The notes beneath the pieces were generated by a model. The model was not told where the DNA came from. It did not search any database and saw only the letters and a list, made by a program, of their open reading frames with translations. Positions 56,479 through 64,000 of a stretch of DNA of 64,000 nucleotides are shown piece by piece (positions within the stretch are counted from its first letter, which is position 1; every line of letters begins with the position of its first letter). The stretch lies in NCBI GenBank assembly GCA_963785155.1, contig CAWAUB010000004.1, positions 124,001 to 188,000 on the forward strand, written 5' to 3'. Source of the stretch: DASUSH01 sp963785155 (GTDB lineage Bacteria > Actinomycetota > Thermoleophilia > Solirubrobacterales > 70-9). The translations under genes were made by a program, and so were the position numbers.

Positions 56479-56527
56479 GGACGTGTGGCGTCTGAGGGCT
56501 ACCTGAACCGTCTGTAACCACACGTCC
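56479..56527. repeat. Inverted repeat between repeat copies 3 and 4
   Basis: GGACGTGTGG (56479-56488) and CCACACGTCC (56518-56527) form a perfect 10-bp repeat with a 29-base spacer. It occupies the centre of the 56.4-kb pair just as the GACTGTGCACTTA repeats occupy the centre of the 11-kb pair, though the sequences differ. Confidence 0.5.
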
Positions 56528-56547
56528 CCGAACGCCGGAATCGCTTC

Positions 56548-56601
56548 CCTTACGTGCCCGCGACCACGGCGCCTCGCGACGCGTCCGGCGCCTTCGTCCC
56601 T
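56548..56601 (-). repeat. 60-bp repeat family, copy 4 (inverted, more diverged)
   Basis: The reverse complement reads GGGACGAAGGCGCC, ACGCGTCGCGAGGCGCCGTG, GTCGCGGGCACGTAAGGGA. It differs from copy 3 at several positions. Its outer end merges with the hairpin at 56595-56614 that follows the ETF-QO stop. Confidence 0.55.
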
Positions 56602-56614
56602 CGCCGGAGGGACG
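56595..56614 (-). terminator. Hairpin after the ETF-QO gene
   Basis: CGTCCCTC (56595-56602) and GAGGGACG (56607-56614) pair perfectly with a GCCG loop, starting 8 bases after the stop codon of the minus-strand ETF-QO gene. No T-run follows, but position and stem strength suit transcript termination. Confidence 0.45.
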
Positions 56615-56621
56615 ACCCGGC

Positions 56622-58323
56622 TCAGACCTCTTGGTACAGCGGCCCGTCGCCGCCCTCGGGCGGGGTCAGGCGGCCGCCCTTGGCGGTGATCGCGCCGCAT
56701 TGGACGCAGTTCGAGGGGACGATGTTCAGGTCGACCTCCTCGGCGCCGTTCTCGAGCTGCTCGTCCGGGATCTCGTAGACCTGCGCCGGGCACATCGAGA
56801 CCCAGGTCTGCGCGACCTCGCGCGGGAACGTGCTTCTGGACGCGGATGTGGTTCGGCGCGTCGTCGCGGGTCGCGTTGCCCGAGGCGAAGACCGATGAGA
56901 GCTTGTCGAACGTGTACTTGCCGTCCGGCTTCGGATAGTTCTTCGAAGCCTTGCCGATCTCCATCGGCTCCTTCGAGTCCTCGTGCTGCTTCCAGCGGCC
57001 GGGCGGGAAGATGCCCTGGGTGATGGTCGCGGCGCTCGCGATCGCTCCGCCCAGGAAGAAGCCCCTGGAGAACGCCTGGCGGGTGTTGCGCCACTTGTGG
57101 AAGTCCTTGTCGACGATCTCCTCGCGGACCCGCTCGTCGTAGGCCGAAAAGTTCACCGATCCCTTCTTGAGGGACTTCACGATCTCCTCCGCGGCGTACA
57201 TCCCGGCGTGCATCGCGTAGTGGATGCCCTTCAGCTCGGAGACGTTGCACAGGCCGGCGTTGTCGCCCGCCATGACCATCCCCGGGACCGAGAACTGGCG
57301 CGGCATCGACCAGTAGCCGCCGGAGGGGATCGTCTTCGCCCCCCAGGCGACCCGCTTGCCGCCGTCGAGGATCTTCTTGACGAACGGATGCAGCTTGAAC
57401 TCCTGGAGGACGTCGTGGACCGAGAAGGTCGCGTCCGTGTAGTCCAGGCCCGCGACGAAGCCGACGCAGACCTTGTCCTCGCCCATCGGGTAGATGAAGC
57501 TGCCGCCGAACTCGTTGTACTTGGCGCGCTTGCGCAGCGGCCAGCCCATCGTGTGGATCACGCGGTCGAGCGGCTTCTCGACCTCCCAGACCTCCTTGAC
57601 CCCGAGCTCCCAGCGCTGCGGCTGCAGGCCCTGGAGCTCGAAGTAATCCAAGGCGGCGCCGGTCAGGTGGCCCTGCGTGCCCTCGGCGAGGACCGTCGCC
57701 TTCGCGACGACGTCGGAACCGGGCTCGAAGTTGCCGAGCTCCTCGCCATCGCGGCCGCGCCCCTTGTCACCTGAGCGCACACCCTTGACGATCCGGTCCT
57801 CGACCAGCAGCTTCTCGCCGGCGGTCTCGGTGAGGATGTAGACGCCCGCCTCCTCAGCCTTCTCGCCCAGGAAGCGACCCAGCTTCGCGATGGAGGTGAC
57901 GTAGTTGCCGTGGTTCTTGAAATTGGGCGGCGGCGGCTTCAGCGGGATCGCCAGCTTCGGCGTCATCAGGTAGACGGCGTCCTTCTCCACCTCCCCGTAG
58001 ACCGGCCAGTCCTTCGGATCCAGGTCCGGGAAGAGCTCCCGCATCGCCGAGGGGCGCATGTTCGCGCCCGACAGCAGGTGGGCGCCGGCCACCTTCCCCT
58101 TGTCGAGGACCGCGACCGGGACCTCGCCGAGCTCCTCGGCGAGCTCCGGCTCGTCCTCGAGCAGCTGCATGATCCGGATCGCGCAGGCGAGCCCAGCGGG
58201 CCCGCCCCCGACGATCGCGACGCCGACCTCGATCCGCTCATCCTCGGCGTCGGTGATCGGCCCGACGAACTCCTCGGCGGGGTCTACTGGCGGTGGAAAC
58301 TCCGCCGGTTGGACGGCGCCCAT
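56622..58323 (-). CDS. Electron transfer flavoprotein-quinone oxidoreductase (frame break near 56828)
   Basis: About 567 residues from ATG at 58323. FAD site GVAIVGGGPAGLACAIRIMQ; quinone/FAD regions GAHLLSGANMRPSAMRELFP, GHLTGAALDYFELQGLQPQR and VPGMVMAGDNAGLCNVSELK. After a +1 break near 56828 the ferredoxin-like end reads WVSMCPAQVYEIPDEQ and PSNCVQCGAITAKGGRL. It passes electrons from reduced ETF to menaquinone. Three Cys are visible where the classical 4Fe-4S cluster has four: the third position of C-x2-C-x2-C is Ile. It lies 7 bases after etfA. Confidence 0.88.
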
Positions 58324-58330
58324 CGCTGGG

Positions 58331-59308
58331 TCACCCGCCCTTCTTCGCCTTGATCGCCTCGGTGAGCTTGGGCATGATCTTGTGGAGATCGCCCACCACG
58401 CCGAGGTCGCAGAACTCGAAGATCGGCGCGTTCTGGTCCTTGTTGATCGCGAGGATGTGCTCGGATCCCTGCATGCCGACCTTGTGCTGGATCGCGCCCG
58501 AGATGCCGGCCGCGAGGTAGAGCTTCGGCGCCACCGTCTTACCGGTCTGGCCGATCTGCGTCGAGTACGGGTACCAGCCGGCGTCGACGACCGCGCGAGT
58601 CGCGGCGACGGCGCCGCCCATCGACTCGGCGAGGTCCTCGGCGAGCTTGAAGTTGTCCTTCTCGCCCAGGCCGCGGCCACCGCCGACGAGGATGTCGGCG
58701 TCCTCGATGTTGACGTCCTCGCCGCCCGACTCACCGCGGGTGACCAGGGTCGCCTTCGTGGAGAACTCGGAGAGCTCGACATCGACATCGACCACCTCGG
58801 CCGTGCCGCTGCCGCCCTCGGCGACATCGAACGCGTTCAGGCGGCCGATGATGATCCCGGGCTCGTCGACGTAACCGACGTCGACGATCGCGGAGTCCTG
58901 GAGGACCGGGCGTTCGGCCACGAGCTTGCCCCCGTCCGCCTTGACCGCGGTCACCTCCATCGTCACACCGGCGTTCAGGCGCGCGGTCAGGCCGGCCCCG
59001 ATCTCGAAGCCGAGCAGTCCGCCGCCGAACAGCGCATAGGAGATGTCGTTCTCCTGAATGACCTTCGCCATCGCGTCGACGATCGGCTGCGCCAGCCCCT
59101 CGGGGACGTCCTTGGCGCGGTAGACCTTGGCGGCGCCGTAGGCGCCGAGGCCGGCCGCCGCGTCGTCGGCGATGTCGCCCACGATCAGCGCGGAGGCCTC
59201 GCCGCCGATCTCGCCGGCGAGCTTGGCCGCCTCGGAGATCGCGCCCAGGGAGTTCTTGTTGAAGTTGCCCTCGTCGTCGTGGAGGGCGTAAACCAGGATG
59301 CCTCCCAT
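58331..59308 (-). CDS. etfA: Electron transfer flavoprotein alpha subunit
   Basis: 325 residues. The N-domain (MGGILVYALHDDEGNFNKNS) is followed by the FAD-binding C-domain: ADILVGGGRGLGEKDNFKLA, GAVAATRAVVDAGWYPYSTQ, IGQTGKTVAPKLYLAAGISG and AINKDQNAPIFEFCDLGVVG. It carries FAD and accepts electrons from acyl-CoA and related dehydrogenases. Its ATG abuts the etfB stop; ETF-QO follows, so the electron route is encoded as a unit. Confidence 0.95.
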   Translation of the reverse strand: MGGILVYALHDDEGNFNKNSLGAISEAAKLAGEIGGEASALIVGDIADDAAAGLGAYGAAKVYRAKDVPEGLAQPIVDAMAKVIQENDISYALFGGGLLGFEIGAGLTARLNAGVTMEVTAVKADGGKLVAERPVLQDSAIVDVGYVDEPGIIIGRLNAFDVAEGGSGTAEVVDVDVELSEFSTKATLVTRGESGGEDVNIEDADILVGGGRGLGEKDNFKLAEDLAESMGGAVAATRAVVDAGWYPYSTQIGQTGKTVAPKLYLAAGISGAIQHKVGMQGSEHILAINKDQNAPIFEFCDLGVVGDLHKIMPKLTEAIKAKKGG

Positions 59309-60100
59309 TTAGATCAGCTTCCTTTCGTCGAGCCAGGCGACGATCTTCTCGACCGTCTCGTTGGTGTCCTCGTCCTCGATGATCTCGCCGACCTGCTTCT
59401 CGGGCGGCGGGTTGATCGCGAGGACCGTCGTCTTCGACCCCTCGGTTCCGACCTGGCCGGCCTCGATGCCGACGTCGCCGGTCGCCTTCGTGTCGAGCTG
59501 CTTCTTCTTCGCGCCCATGATCGCCTTCAGCGACGGGTAGCGCGGCTCGTTGATCGCGTCACCGACGGAGATCACCGCCGGCAGCTGGACGTCGACGGTG
59601 TCGTAGCCGTACTCGGCCTGACGCTGGCAGCGCAGCTTGCCGTCCTCGACGTCGATCTGGATCACCTGCGTCAGCGAAGGCATCTTCAGGTGGTCGGCGA
59701 CCACGGCGCCGATCGTGTAGCACTCGCCGTCATCCGACTGCTGGCCCAGCAGGACCAGGTCGGGGCTCTCCGACTCGAGCACCTTGGCGAGCGCGAGCCC
59801 GGTGGCGCAGACGTCGGAGCCCTCGAGCGCGGCGTCGGTCAGGTGGACCGAACGGTCGGCGCCGAGCGCGACGGCCTTGTGCAGCGCGCGAACGGCGCTG
59901 TCGGGGCCCATGGTGACCGCGATGATCTCGTCCACGTCGGCCTTGCCGCCTTCGCGGATCTGCATCGCAGCCTCGATCCCATGGGTGTCGAACGGGTTCA
60001 GGTTCTTCTCGCCGGAGCGGTCGAGGCGCTTCGTCTCAGAGTCGATGCGCTTCGTGACCGCCGCGTCGGGAACCTCTTTGACGAGGCAGCAGATCTTCAA
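59309..60100 (-). CDS. etfB: Electron transfer flavoprotein beta subunit
   Basis: About 263 residues, best started at TTG 60100 (LKICCLVKEVPDAAVTKRID), because homologues begin MKI at this point and AAAGG lies about ten bases upstream. Motifs: NPFDTHGIEAAMQIREGGKA, VTMGPDSAVRALHKAVALGA, DLVLLGQQSDDGECYTIGAV. It binds AMP structurally and docks dehydrogenases. Upstream lies a palindrome with a TAATAT -10 element. Confidence 0.92.
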   Translation of the reverse strand: MKICCLVKEVPDAAVTKRIDSETKRLDRSGEKNLNPFDTHGIEAAMQIREGGKADVDEIIAVTMGPDSAVRALHKAVALGADRSVHLTDAALEGSDVCATGLALAKVLESESPDLVLLGQQSDDGECYTIGAVVADHLKMPSLTQVIQIDVEDGKLRCQRQAEYGYDTVDVQLPAVISVGDAINEPRYPSLKAIMGAKKKQLDTKATGDVGIEAGQVGTEGSKTTVLAINPPPEKQVGEIIEDEDTNETVEKIVAWLDERKLI

Positions 60101-60176
60101 CTTCGGAGCCCTTTCTCGTGGTGCCGCGAGCGCTTCGTACGGCTCTGCGGCCCGGTTGGGGTGCCAGCGGACGGGG

Positions 60177-60218
60177 ATATTAGCCGACTGTCTGTACCCG
60201 ATTGACTGGTCAGTCAAT
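60177..60218 (-). promoter_or_regulatory. etfB promoter with overlapping TetR-type operator
   Basis: On the minus strand TAATAT (60182-60177) is a strong -10 element about 77 bases before the etfB start. ATTGACTGGTCAGTCAAT (60201-60218) is a perfect 8-2-8 palindrome that covers the expected -35 region. TGACTG-type palindromes of this size are typical TetR-family operators, often of repressors of fatty-acid or branched-chain acid breakdown. No regulator gene is adjacent in the window. Confidence 0.55.
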
Positions 60219-60304
60219 CCTGCCCGCCGTGCGCGCCGCTACTTCGTAGGCGACCCCGGGTTTGCGGGTACTAGGCGCACGGGGGAGCGCTGACCAGGAG
60301 GTGG

Positions 60305-60838
60305 ATGTTGATCAGCAGGATTGGCCGGCTACGCAGGCGGCTGTCTTACGCAAACGTGGCCGCAACCCTCGCGCTGTTCCTTGCGCTCGGTGGTGGAGCG
60401 GCGGTCGCTGCCGGGCAGATCGGCGCCAAGGACCTGGCGCCCGACTCGGTCGGCGGTTCCGAGCTCAAGAACGACGCCGCGAAGGGCAAGAACGTCGACG
60501 AGGACAGCCTCGGGCCGGTGCCGTCCGCCGGCAAGGCGAACAACGTCCTCTGGGCCGTCGTCCAGAACCCGAACGGGCAGCCCAACGCCAACCTGATCCG
60601 CGCAGGCCAGGACGGGACCAGCGTGATCGAGGGCGGCGCGGTGGTCGAGGTCGACTTCGGCCGTGATGTGACCAACTGCGTCTGGTCGGCGACTCGTGCG
60701 TCGGTCGGCACCGCGGTCGAGCAGGCCGGCTTCGTCCAGGCCAACGGCGGCGCGACCGCAAACAGGGTTGCGGTGCGGACGCGGAACACGGCTGGTGAGG
60801 TCGTCGACGGCGACTTCCACCTGATCGTCATCTGCTGA
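60305..60838 (+). CDS. Secreted protein of unknown function (Thermoleophilia type)
   Basis: 177 residues. A basic start (MLISRIGRLRRRLSYANVAA) leads into a hydrophobic signal (TLALFLALGGGAAVAAGQIG). The mature part has GAKDLAPDSVGGSELKNDAA and a beta-rich end (VVEVDFGRDVTNCVWSAT). Signal peptides beginning with YANVAATLALFLALGG are frequent in soil Thermoleophilia, from memory. GGAGGTGG lies just before the ATG. A strong hairpin follows. Confidence 0.75.
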   Translation: MLISRIGRLRRRLSYANVAATLALFLALGGGAAVAAGQIGAKDLAPDSVGGSELKNDAAKGKNVDEDSLGPVPSAGKANNVLWAVVQNPNGQPNANLIRAGQDGTSVIEGGAVVEVDFGRDVTNCVWSATRASVGTAVEQAGFVQANGGATANRVAVRTRNTAGEVVDGDFHLIVIC

Positions 60839-60861
60839 GCTGAAGGCGAAAGTAGACGTGC

Positions 60862-60885
60862 GGAGGGCGGCTTCTGCCGCCCTCC
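60862..60885 (+). terminator. Strong hairpin terminator after the secreted protein gene
   Basis: GGAGGGCGGC (60862-60871) and GCCGCCCTCC (60876-60885) form a perfect 10-bp stem with loop TTCT, 24 bases after the stop, followed by CGCGTTTAC. Confidence 0.65.
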
Positions 60886-60914
60886 CGCGTTTACAAGTCA
60901 TACGCTTACGCCTC

Positions 60915-61334
60915 ATGGGAAGGCTCAGGGAATTCGGCTGGTGGCTTCGCGAGCACGCGGGCGGCATCGCGCTCGTGCTCGCTCTGATCGCCTGCGGTGC
61001 CGGCGCCGCCGGGATCGTGATGGCGATGGAGGCCAAGGACGACGCGGAGACAGCCGCCGCTGCCGCGGCGGCCTCGGCGGCGACGGCACCTGTCGCCGCT
61101 GACCCGGCCGTTCAGGAGACGGTGGCCGAGCTCAACGAGCGGGTCGCGCAGATCGAGGAGTCCGTATCCCAGCTGCGCACGGAGAGCTCGACGACGTCGA
61201 CGACCCCCGGCGAGACGACGACCCCCGAGGAGGGTTCGACGACGACGCCGGAGCTGCCCGAGGGGATCGAGCTCCCCGAGGGCGTCGAGCTGCCGGGCGC
61301 GGGCACGCCCGAAGCCGAGACGCCGCCAAAGTAA
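60915..61334 (+). CDS. Membrane-anchored coiled-coil protein with Thr/Pro/Glu tail
   Basis: 139 residues from ATG at 60915 (an upstream ATG at 60858 lies within the terminator). One helix (GGIALVLALIACGAGAAGIV), an Ala-rich stretch, a short coiled coil (VQETVAELNERVAQIEESVS) and a Thr/Pro/Glu tail (TTPEEGSTTTPELPEGIEL). Likely surface-exposed; no function recognised. Confidence 0.6.
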   Translation: MGRLREFGWWLREHAGGIALVLALIACGAGAAGIVMAMEAKDDAETAAAAAAASAATAPVAADPAVQETVAELNERVAQIEESVSQLRTESSTTSTTPGETTTPEEGSTTTPELPEGIELPEGVELPGAGTPEAETPPK

Positions 61335-61342
61335 GGATTCGC

Positions 61343-62707
61343 CTAGTTCGCCTTGTAACGCGCCAGGGCTATGCGGCGCTCCCTGATGTCGTCGAGCAAC
61401 GACCCGGCGCTGCTGTCGCCGACGAGGACGATCCTGCCGTCGCCCTGGACCAATAGCTCTGACGGGTAGTCCGTGCCCCCGAAGCCGGTCCGCTGCCGGC
61501 CGTCCTCGGAGAAGCCTCGGTCGAGCCGGCCGCCGGGCTTGAAGCGGGCGACGCCGAAGCTGCTGCCCTCGATCGAACCCGTCTCGGCAACTGCGGCCGA
61601 GACGGCGATCCGGTCCTTGCCGTCGACCTCGATGTCGGTTCCCTCGTCGAAAGCCCCGCCCTTGTAGCCGCCGAAGTCGGTGGATGCGACCCCGGCCCGC
61701 CCGAAGCTTCGATCGAGGCGACCATCGCGGCGGAATCCGACCAGCGCCAGGTCGGCGCCGGCCTTGCCGTCCTTGGTCGCGAGGACGACGATCCGGCCGC
61801 TCTTCTGAATCGCAACCGCATCGTCGTTCAAACCGCTTACGAGCCCGTCGACCTGCGGCCGGCTGACCCCGTCGCCCGAGAACGATTCGTCAAGCTGCCC
61901 GGAGGGAGTAAGACGCGCCAGGGCCGGTAGCGAGACGAAATCACCCTTCTTCTTCTTGATCAGGTTTCCGGAGACGACGATCGCGCCGTTCTCATCGACG
62001 GCTAGGTACCCCCCGTCGGTGAACGCGTCGAAGTCGACGACGGCCTTCCCGCCCTCGCCGAACGCGGGATCCAGGTCGCCGTCAGGAGTGAGCCGCGCCG
62101 CGACAAGCGGGCCCTGCGGGCCGCTCGCGGGGAACATCAGGCCGCCAATCATCATCGAGCCGTCCTCCAGGACTCGAAGCGACGCCGGGAAGGTGCTCCC
62201 GCCGAGCTCAAGAGTCTTCAGCCCATCCGGGGCAAAGGCCGTGTCGATCGTGCCGTCGGGATTCAGGGCAGCGAGGACGACGGTGATGCCCGCTAAGACG
62301 TCGCCGCGTGTCCCGGCTATGACGATCCGTCCGCTCGGCTGGATCGCGACCTCATGCACCTCGAACTCGCCGACGTCGAGGAGCGCGATTCCGTCGCCGG
62401 CGAACGAGGGGTCGAGGCTGCCGTCGCGGAGATAACGGGCCACCGCCGTCTGGAAGGTCGTCTCGGAGGCCGCGAACCCGGCAGTAACAATGCGCCCATC
62501 GGGCTGGAGCGCCGCCGCGTCGGCCCCCACGGAGACGAACGGTGCCTCGAGCTTCGTCGTCACCTTCCCCTTGTTGCCGAAGCTGGGGTCGAGTGCATCA
62601 GCGCCGGCAGCCCACGACGCCGCTGCGGCAGCCAGAAAGGCGGCTATGACGAAGCATCCGACGCGTTTGAGTCGTACCGGTGCCTCGACCTTGGTCGATT
62701 CGGTCAT
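61343..62707 (-). CDS. Secreted delta-60 repeat (beta-propeller-like) protein
   Basis: 454 residues from ATG at 62707. A signal peptide (GCFVIAAFLAAAAASWAAGA) is followed by about seven delta-60 repeats, each near 55-60 residues and ending in a D-x-F-x-G-G type strand: LDPSFGNKGKV, SLDPSFAGDGIALLD, TIDTAFAPDGLKTLE, DLDPAFGEGGKAVVD, QLDESFSGDGVSRPQ, RLDRSFGRAGVASTD, RLDRGFSEDGRQ. Such proteins are extracellular and form propeller-like folds. Role unknown. Confidence 0.82.
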   Translation of the reverse strand: MTESTKVEAPVRLKRVGCFVIAAFLAAAAASWAAGADALDPSFGNKGKVTTKLEAPFVSVGADAAALQPDGRIVTAGFAASETTFQTAVARYLRDGSLDPSFAGDGIALLDVGEFEVHEVAIQPSGRIVIAGTRGDVLAGITVVLAALNPDGTIDTAFAPDGLKTLELGGSTFPASLRVLEDGSMMIGGLMFPASGPQGPLVAARLTPDGDLDPAFGEGGKAVVDFDAFTDGGYLAVDENGAIVVSGNLIKKKKGDFVSLPALARLTPSGQLDESFSGDGVSRPQVDGLVSGLNDDAVAIQKSGRIVVLATKDGKAGADLALVGFRRDGRLDRSFGRAGVASTDFGGYKGGAFDEGTDIEVDGKDRIAVSAAVAETGSIEGSSFGVARFKPGGRLDRGFSEDGRQRTGFGGTDYPSELLVQGDGRIVLVGDSSAGSLLDDIRERRIALARYKAN

Positions 62708-62727
62708 TCCCCCGTGGGAAGAATACG

Positions 62728-63144
62728 TCAGGCCCGCTGCGCTGCGGCGCCGCGGACGAACTCGACGATCTCGTCGGTCGAGCTGCCCGGGGTGAAGACC
62801 TCGCTGATGCCGAGCTTCTTCAGCTCGGGCACATCTTCGGCGGGGATCGTGCCGCCGACCGTGATCACCACGTCGTCGACGCCCTGCTCGCGCAGGATCT
62901 CCACGATTCGCGGGACCAGCGTCATGTGAGCGCCGGAGAGGATCGAGAGGCCAACCGCGTCGGCGTCCTCCTGGATCACGGTTTCGGCGATCTGCTCGGG
63001 CGTCTGGTGGAGGCCCGTGTAGATGACCTCCATGCCCGCGTCGCGGAGGGCGCGGGCGATGATCTTGGCGCCGCGGTCGTGTCCGTCGAGGCCGGGCTTG
63101 GCGACCACGACGCGGATCTTGCGGCCGCTGGCTTCCTCGCTCAC
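62728..63144 (-). CDS. Cobalamin B12-binding domain protein (methylmalonyl-CoA mutase C-terminal type)
   Basis: 138 residues: one B12-binding domain with KPGLDGHDRGAKIIARALRD (the DxHxxG His that ligates cobalt), ADAVGLSILSGAHMTLVPRI and VITVGGTIPAEDVPELKKLG. It matches the small, stand-alone cobalamin subunit used with a separate acyl-CoA mutase large subunit (methylmalonyl-, ethylmalonyl- or isobutyryl-CoA mutase). No large subunit is in the window; it overlaps the MFS gene by four bases. Confidence 0.9.
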   Translation of the reverse strand: MSEEASGRKIRVVVAKPGLDGHDRGAKIIARALRDAGMEVIYTGLHQTPEQIAETVIQEDADAVGLSILSGAHMTLVPRIVEILREQGVDDVVITVGGTIPAEDVPELKKLGISEVFTPGSSTDEIVEFVRGAAAQRA

Positions 63145-64000
63145 GGCTGGGAATGTAGTGCGTCAGGGACCGCCGGCGGCTCGGTAGGGCCGTCCATTCG
63201 GCGCGGAACCGGGCGTTCCCCGAGCCTTGCTCCACGCAACCCGATCGCGGCCAGCGCGAGGACCAGCAGAACGCCGAAACCGGCGACGGCGAAGGCCGCG
63301 CGCGGGTCCAGCGCGACCGTGATCGCGCCGCCGGCGAGGAAGCCGATGCCCGGCGCCGCACTCGCCGCCGACTCGAGCACGGAGACGACCCTGGCCTGGT
63401 AGCGCTCCTCGGTCAGCTCCTGCACGGCGCTGATCAGCGAGACCCACTGGACCCCGTTGCCCGCGCCGCCGACCACGGCCGCGGCGCAGGCAATCGCGAG
63501 GGTGGGCGCGGCGGCCGTCGCCAGGTACGCGAGCCCGATCGCGAGCGTGGAGATCCCGAGCAGCGAGCGAAGCGAACGCCCGCGCACCGCGGCGAAGAGC
63601 AGCGCCCCGGCGAACATCCCCACCCCCCAGGCCGCGAGCAGCGCCCCGTACCCGGCGTCGCCCGCATCCAGGGTCTCGATCGCGAAGACGACCTCGATCG
63701 GGACGATCAGGGCGAAGAAGGTGATCGCGGCCGCCTCGGCGAGGATCAGCCGGCGGAGGTCGACCCGGCTGCGCACGTAGTCGATTCCCTCGCGCAGGCG
63801 GTGCGACCAGGTCGGGGCCTCCGACTCCGCGCGGGCCAGGCCCGGCACCCGCGAGACGAGAATCGCAACGAAGAGGAAGGAGACGGCGTCCCCGAGCAGC
63901 GCCCCCTGGGCGCCCCAGGCGGCGACCGCGAGCCCGCCGAGCGCCGGTCCCGCCGCGGCCCCTCCGGTGAAGGCGAGGTTGAGCATCGCGTTCCCCTCCC
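63141..64000 (-). CDS. MFS transporter (5' end cut by window)
   Basis: At least 286 residues; the frame is open to the window edge, so the N-terminal helices lie outside. Visible parts include GPALGGLAVAAWGAQGALLG, LREGIDYVRSRVDLRRLILA, AAWGVGMFAGALLFAAVRGR and AAAVVGGAGNGVQWVSLISA, with about eight helices. The layout resembles the drug/siderophore exporter branch (EntS/MefA-like). Its 3' end overlaps the B12-domain gene start, so they are cotranscribed, but substrates need not be related. Confidence 0.8.
   Translation of the reverse strand, partial: EGNAMLNLAFTGGAAAGPALGGLAVAAWGAQGALLGDAVSFLFVAILVSRVPGLARAESEAPTWSHRLREGIDYVRSRVDLRRLILAEAAAITFFALIVPIEVVFAIETLDAGDAGYGALLAAWGVGMFAGALLFAAVRGRSLRSLLGISTLAIGLAYLATAAAPTLAIACAAAVVGGAGNGVQWVSLISAVQELTEERYQARVVSVLESAASAAPGIGFLAGGAITVALDPRAAFAVAGFGVLLVLALAAIGLRGARLGERPVPRRMDGPTEPPAVPDALHSQP

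Overview
The window is GC-rich chromosomal DNA, most likely from an actinomycete of the class Thermoleophilia (Solirubrobacterales-like). This assignment is inference. It rests on the broken-up but recognisable actinobacterial order rpmE - prfA - prmC - wecA-like - atp operon, on many Thr/Pro-rich exported proteins, and on small secreted proteins typical of soil Thermoleophilia. No rRNA, tRNA, CRISPR array, transposase or phage gene was seen.

Layout. 1-1.35 kb: two PRC-barrel proteins. 1.36-10.65 kb (minus): an envelope cluster with a GT-C-like membrane protein, a family 2 glycosyltransferase fused to MshEN (c-di-GMP-binding type) domains, a 47-residue membrane protein, a Pro-rich protein, a PstS-like binding protein, two exported proteins and a coiled-coil protein. 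10.65-11.17 kb: a non-coding island of inverted repeats. 11.2-13.0 kb: a second coiled-coil paralogue and a sugar nucleotidyltransferase. 13.1-15.6 kb: ahcY and a degenerate EAL protein. 15.6-26.0 kb (minus): an FtsX/LolD-type ABC exporter, SIS-family sugar-phosphate isomerase, a second nucleotidyltransferase, UDP-sugar dehydrogenase, an LCP ligase and an M20 hydrolase. 26.0-34.4 kb: an AbiEi/DUF559 protein, then a complete F1Fo ATP synthase operon. 34.6-37.2 kb: tandem RTX-like secreted proteins. 37.2-43.2 kb: WecA-like transferase, two glycosyltransferases, glyA, tsaC, prmC. 43.2-53.4 kb: heparinase II/III-like pair, FkbM methyltransferase, prfA, tyrosinase-like lipoprotein, another RTX-like protein, DUF1385 protein, rpmE. 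53.6-56.4 kb: GGDEF-HD-GYP and GAF-like proteins. 56.6-60.1 kb: ETF-QO and etfAB behind a palindromic operator. 60.3-64 kb: exported proteins, a B12-binding domain protein and a truncated MFS transporter.

Themes. (1) c-di-GMP: one probable synthase/hydrolase, one degenerate EAL protein and one MshEN-glycosyltransferase. (2) Envelope glycan metabolism: nucleotide-sugar enzymes, WecA-like and other transferases, LCP ligase and two putative polysaccharide lyases. (3) Energy: ATP synthase and an ETF/ETF-QO electron route. (4) Short palindromic repeats of at least three families, some lying inside coding sequence.

Caution. About seventeen or more reading frames change by one base, including in essential genes (atpA, glyA, prmC). 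Paralogue comparison (the two RTX genes, the two heparinase-like genes) shows the other frame restores the protein. I read most of these as indel errors in the assembly and annotate the affected genes across the break.
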